Below are positions 63,804 to 64,000 of a stretch of 64,000 bases of DNA, in pieces. The first letter of the stretch is position 1, and the number at the start of each line of letters is the position of its first letter. Below the pieces are notes generated by a model that was given only the letters and a program-made list of their open reading frames with translations, was not told the DNA's origin and ran no database searches. The stretch is from positions 2,666,001 through 2,730,000 of the forward strand of contig LS483478.1 of NCBI GenBank assembly GCA_900478215.1. Direction: 5' to 3'. Both the position numbers and the translations under genes were made by a program. This DNA is from Salmonella enterica subsp. houtenae serovar Houten (GTDB lineage Bacteria; Pseudomonadota; Gammaproteobacteria; Enterobacterales; Enterobacteriaceae).

Positions 63804-64000
63804 ATGACCATGTATGCCACGCTGGAAGAAGCTATTGATGCAGCCCGGGAAGAATTTCTGGCTGACAATCCAGGCCTCGAACAAGATGAAGCGAATGTGC
63901 AGCAGTTCAATGTTCAGAAATATGTACTACAGGATGGGGACATCATGTGGCAGGTCGAATTTTTCGCCGATGAAGGTGATGATGGAGAATGTCTGCCGAT
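63804..64000 (+). CDS. mysB: Acidic protein MysB, 5' part (continues beyond the window)
   Basis: The first 65 residues are in the window (MTMYATLEEAIDAAREEFL...), strongly acidic with many Asp, Glu and Gln. E. coli MysB is about 124 residues and was found as a suppressor of protein export mutants; its function is unclear. AAAGGGAGACACTG precedes the ATG. Confidence 0.94.
   Translation, partial: MTMYATLEEAIDAAREEFLADNPGLEQDEANVQQFNVQKYVLQDGDIMWQVEFFADEGDDGECLP

Overview
The window is a piece of an enterobacterial chromosome, almost certainly Salmonella or a very close relative. The gene order from mfd to mysB is the conserved backbone seen in Escherichia coli and Salmonella. FlgJ (316 aa), FlgK (553 aa), FlgL (317 aa) and FlgH (232 aa) have the lengths I remember for Salmonella. 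FlgE and FlgK appear, from memory, to differ from serovar Typhimurium in their variable central domains, so this may be a diverged serovar or subspecies; that needs an alignment. I saw no rRNA, tRNA, CRISPR array, transposase, integrase or obvious pseudogene.

Layout. 1-9.5 kb: the 3' end of mfd, ldtC, the divergent bhsA/comR pair, ycfJ, ndh, then the minus-strand run hinT-ycfL-lpoB-thiK-nagZ-ycfP (cell wall synthesis and recycling, thiamine salvage). 9.8-13.6 kb: fhuE (ferric siderophore receptor) converging on ptsG (glucose PTS transporter). 13.8-18.1 kb: the minus-strand operon pabC-mltG-tmk-holB-ycfH. 18.1-24.6 kb: a plus-strand chaperone-usher fimbrial operon of six genes. 24.6-31.0 kb: the minus-strand fatty acid/phospholipid cluster yceD-rpmF-plsX-fabH-fabD-fabG-acpP-fabF. 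31.2-36.6 kb: yceF, rluC and rne with its long autoregulatory leader. 36.9-48.4 kb: the flagellar flg region, with flgBCDEFGHIJKL on minus and flgA, flgM, flgN on plus. 48.4-52.5 kb: murJ, mviM, yceH, rimJ on minus. 52.7-64 kb: mdtH, grxB, yceB, pyrC, dinI, bssS, solA, yceO, yceJ-yceI, trhO (minus), lpxL, mdtG and the start of mysB.

The accessory part is the fimbrial operon: subunit, periplasmic chaperone, usher, two-domain tip adhesin and two minor subunits. It lies exactly between fabF and pabC, which are neighbours in the E. coli and S. Typhimurium backbone. It therefore separates pabC and the downstream essential genes tmk and holB from fab transcription. A 455-bp AT-rich region separates it from pabC, and a bidirectional terminator is shared with fabF. 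I cannot assign it a published fimbrial name.

Readable regulatory sites include a perfect FNR-type box for ndh, Mlc and CRP-like sites and an SgrS-pairing leader for ptsG, sigma-28 promoters for flgM and flgK, an FlhDC-like box between flgA and flgB, a PurR box and start-site hairpin for pyrC, a LexA box for dinI, several REP-type palindromes and a shortened copy of a dispersed palindromic repeat upstream of mviM.
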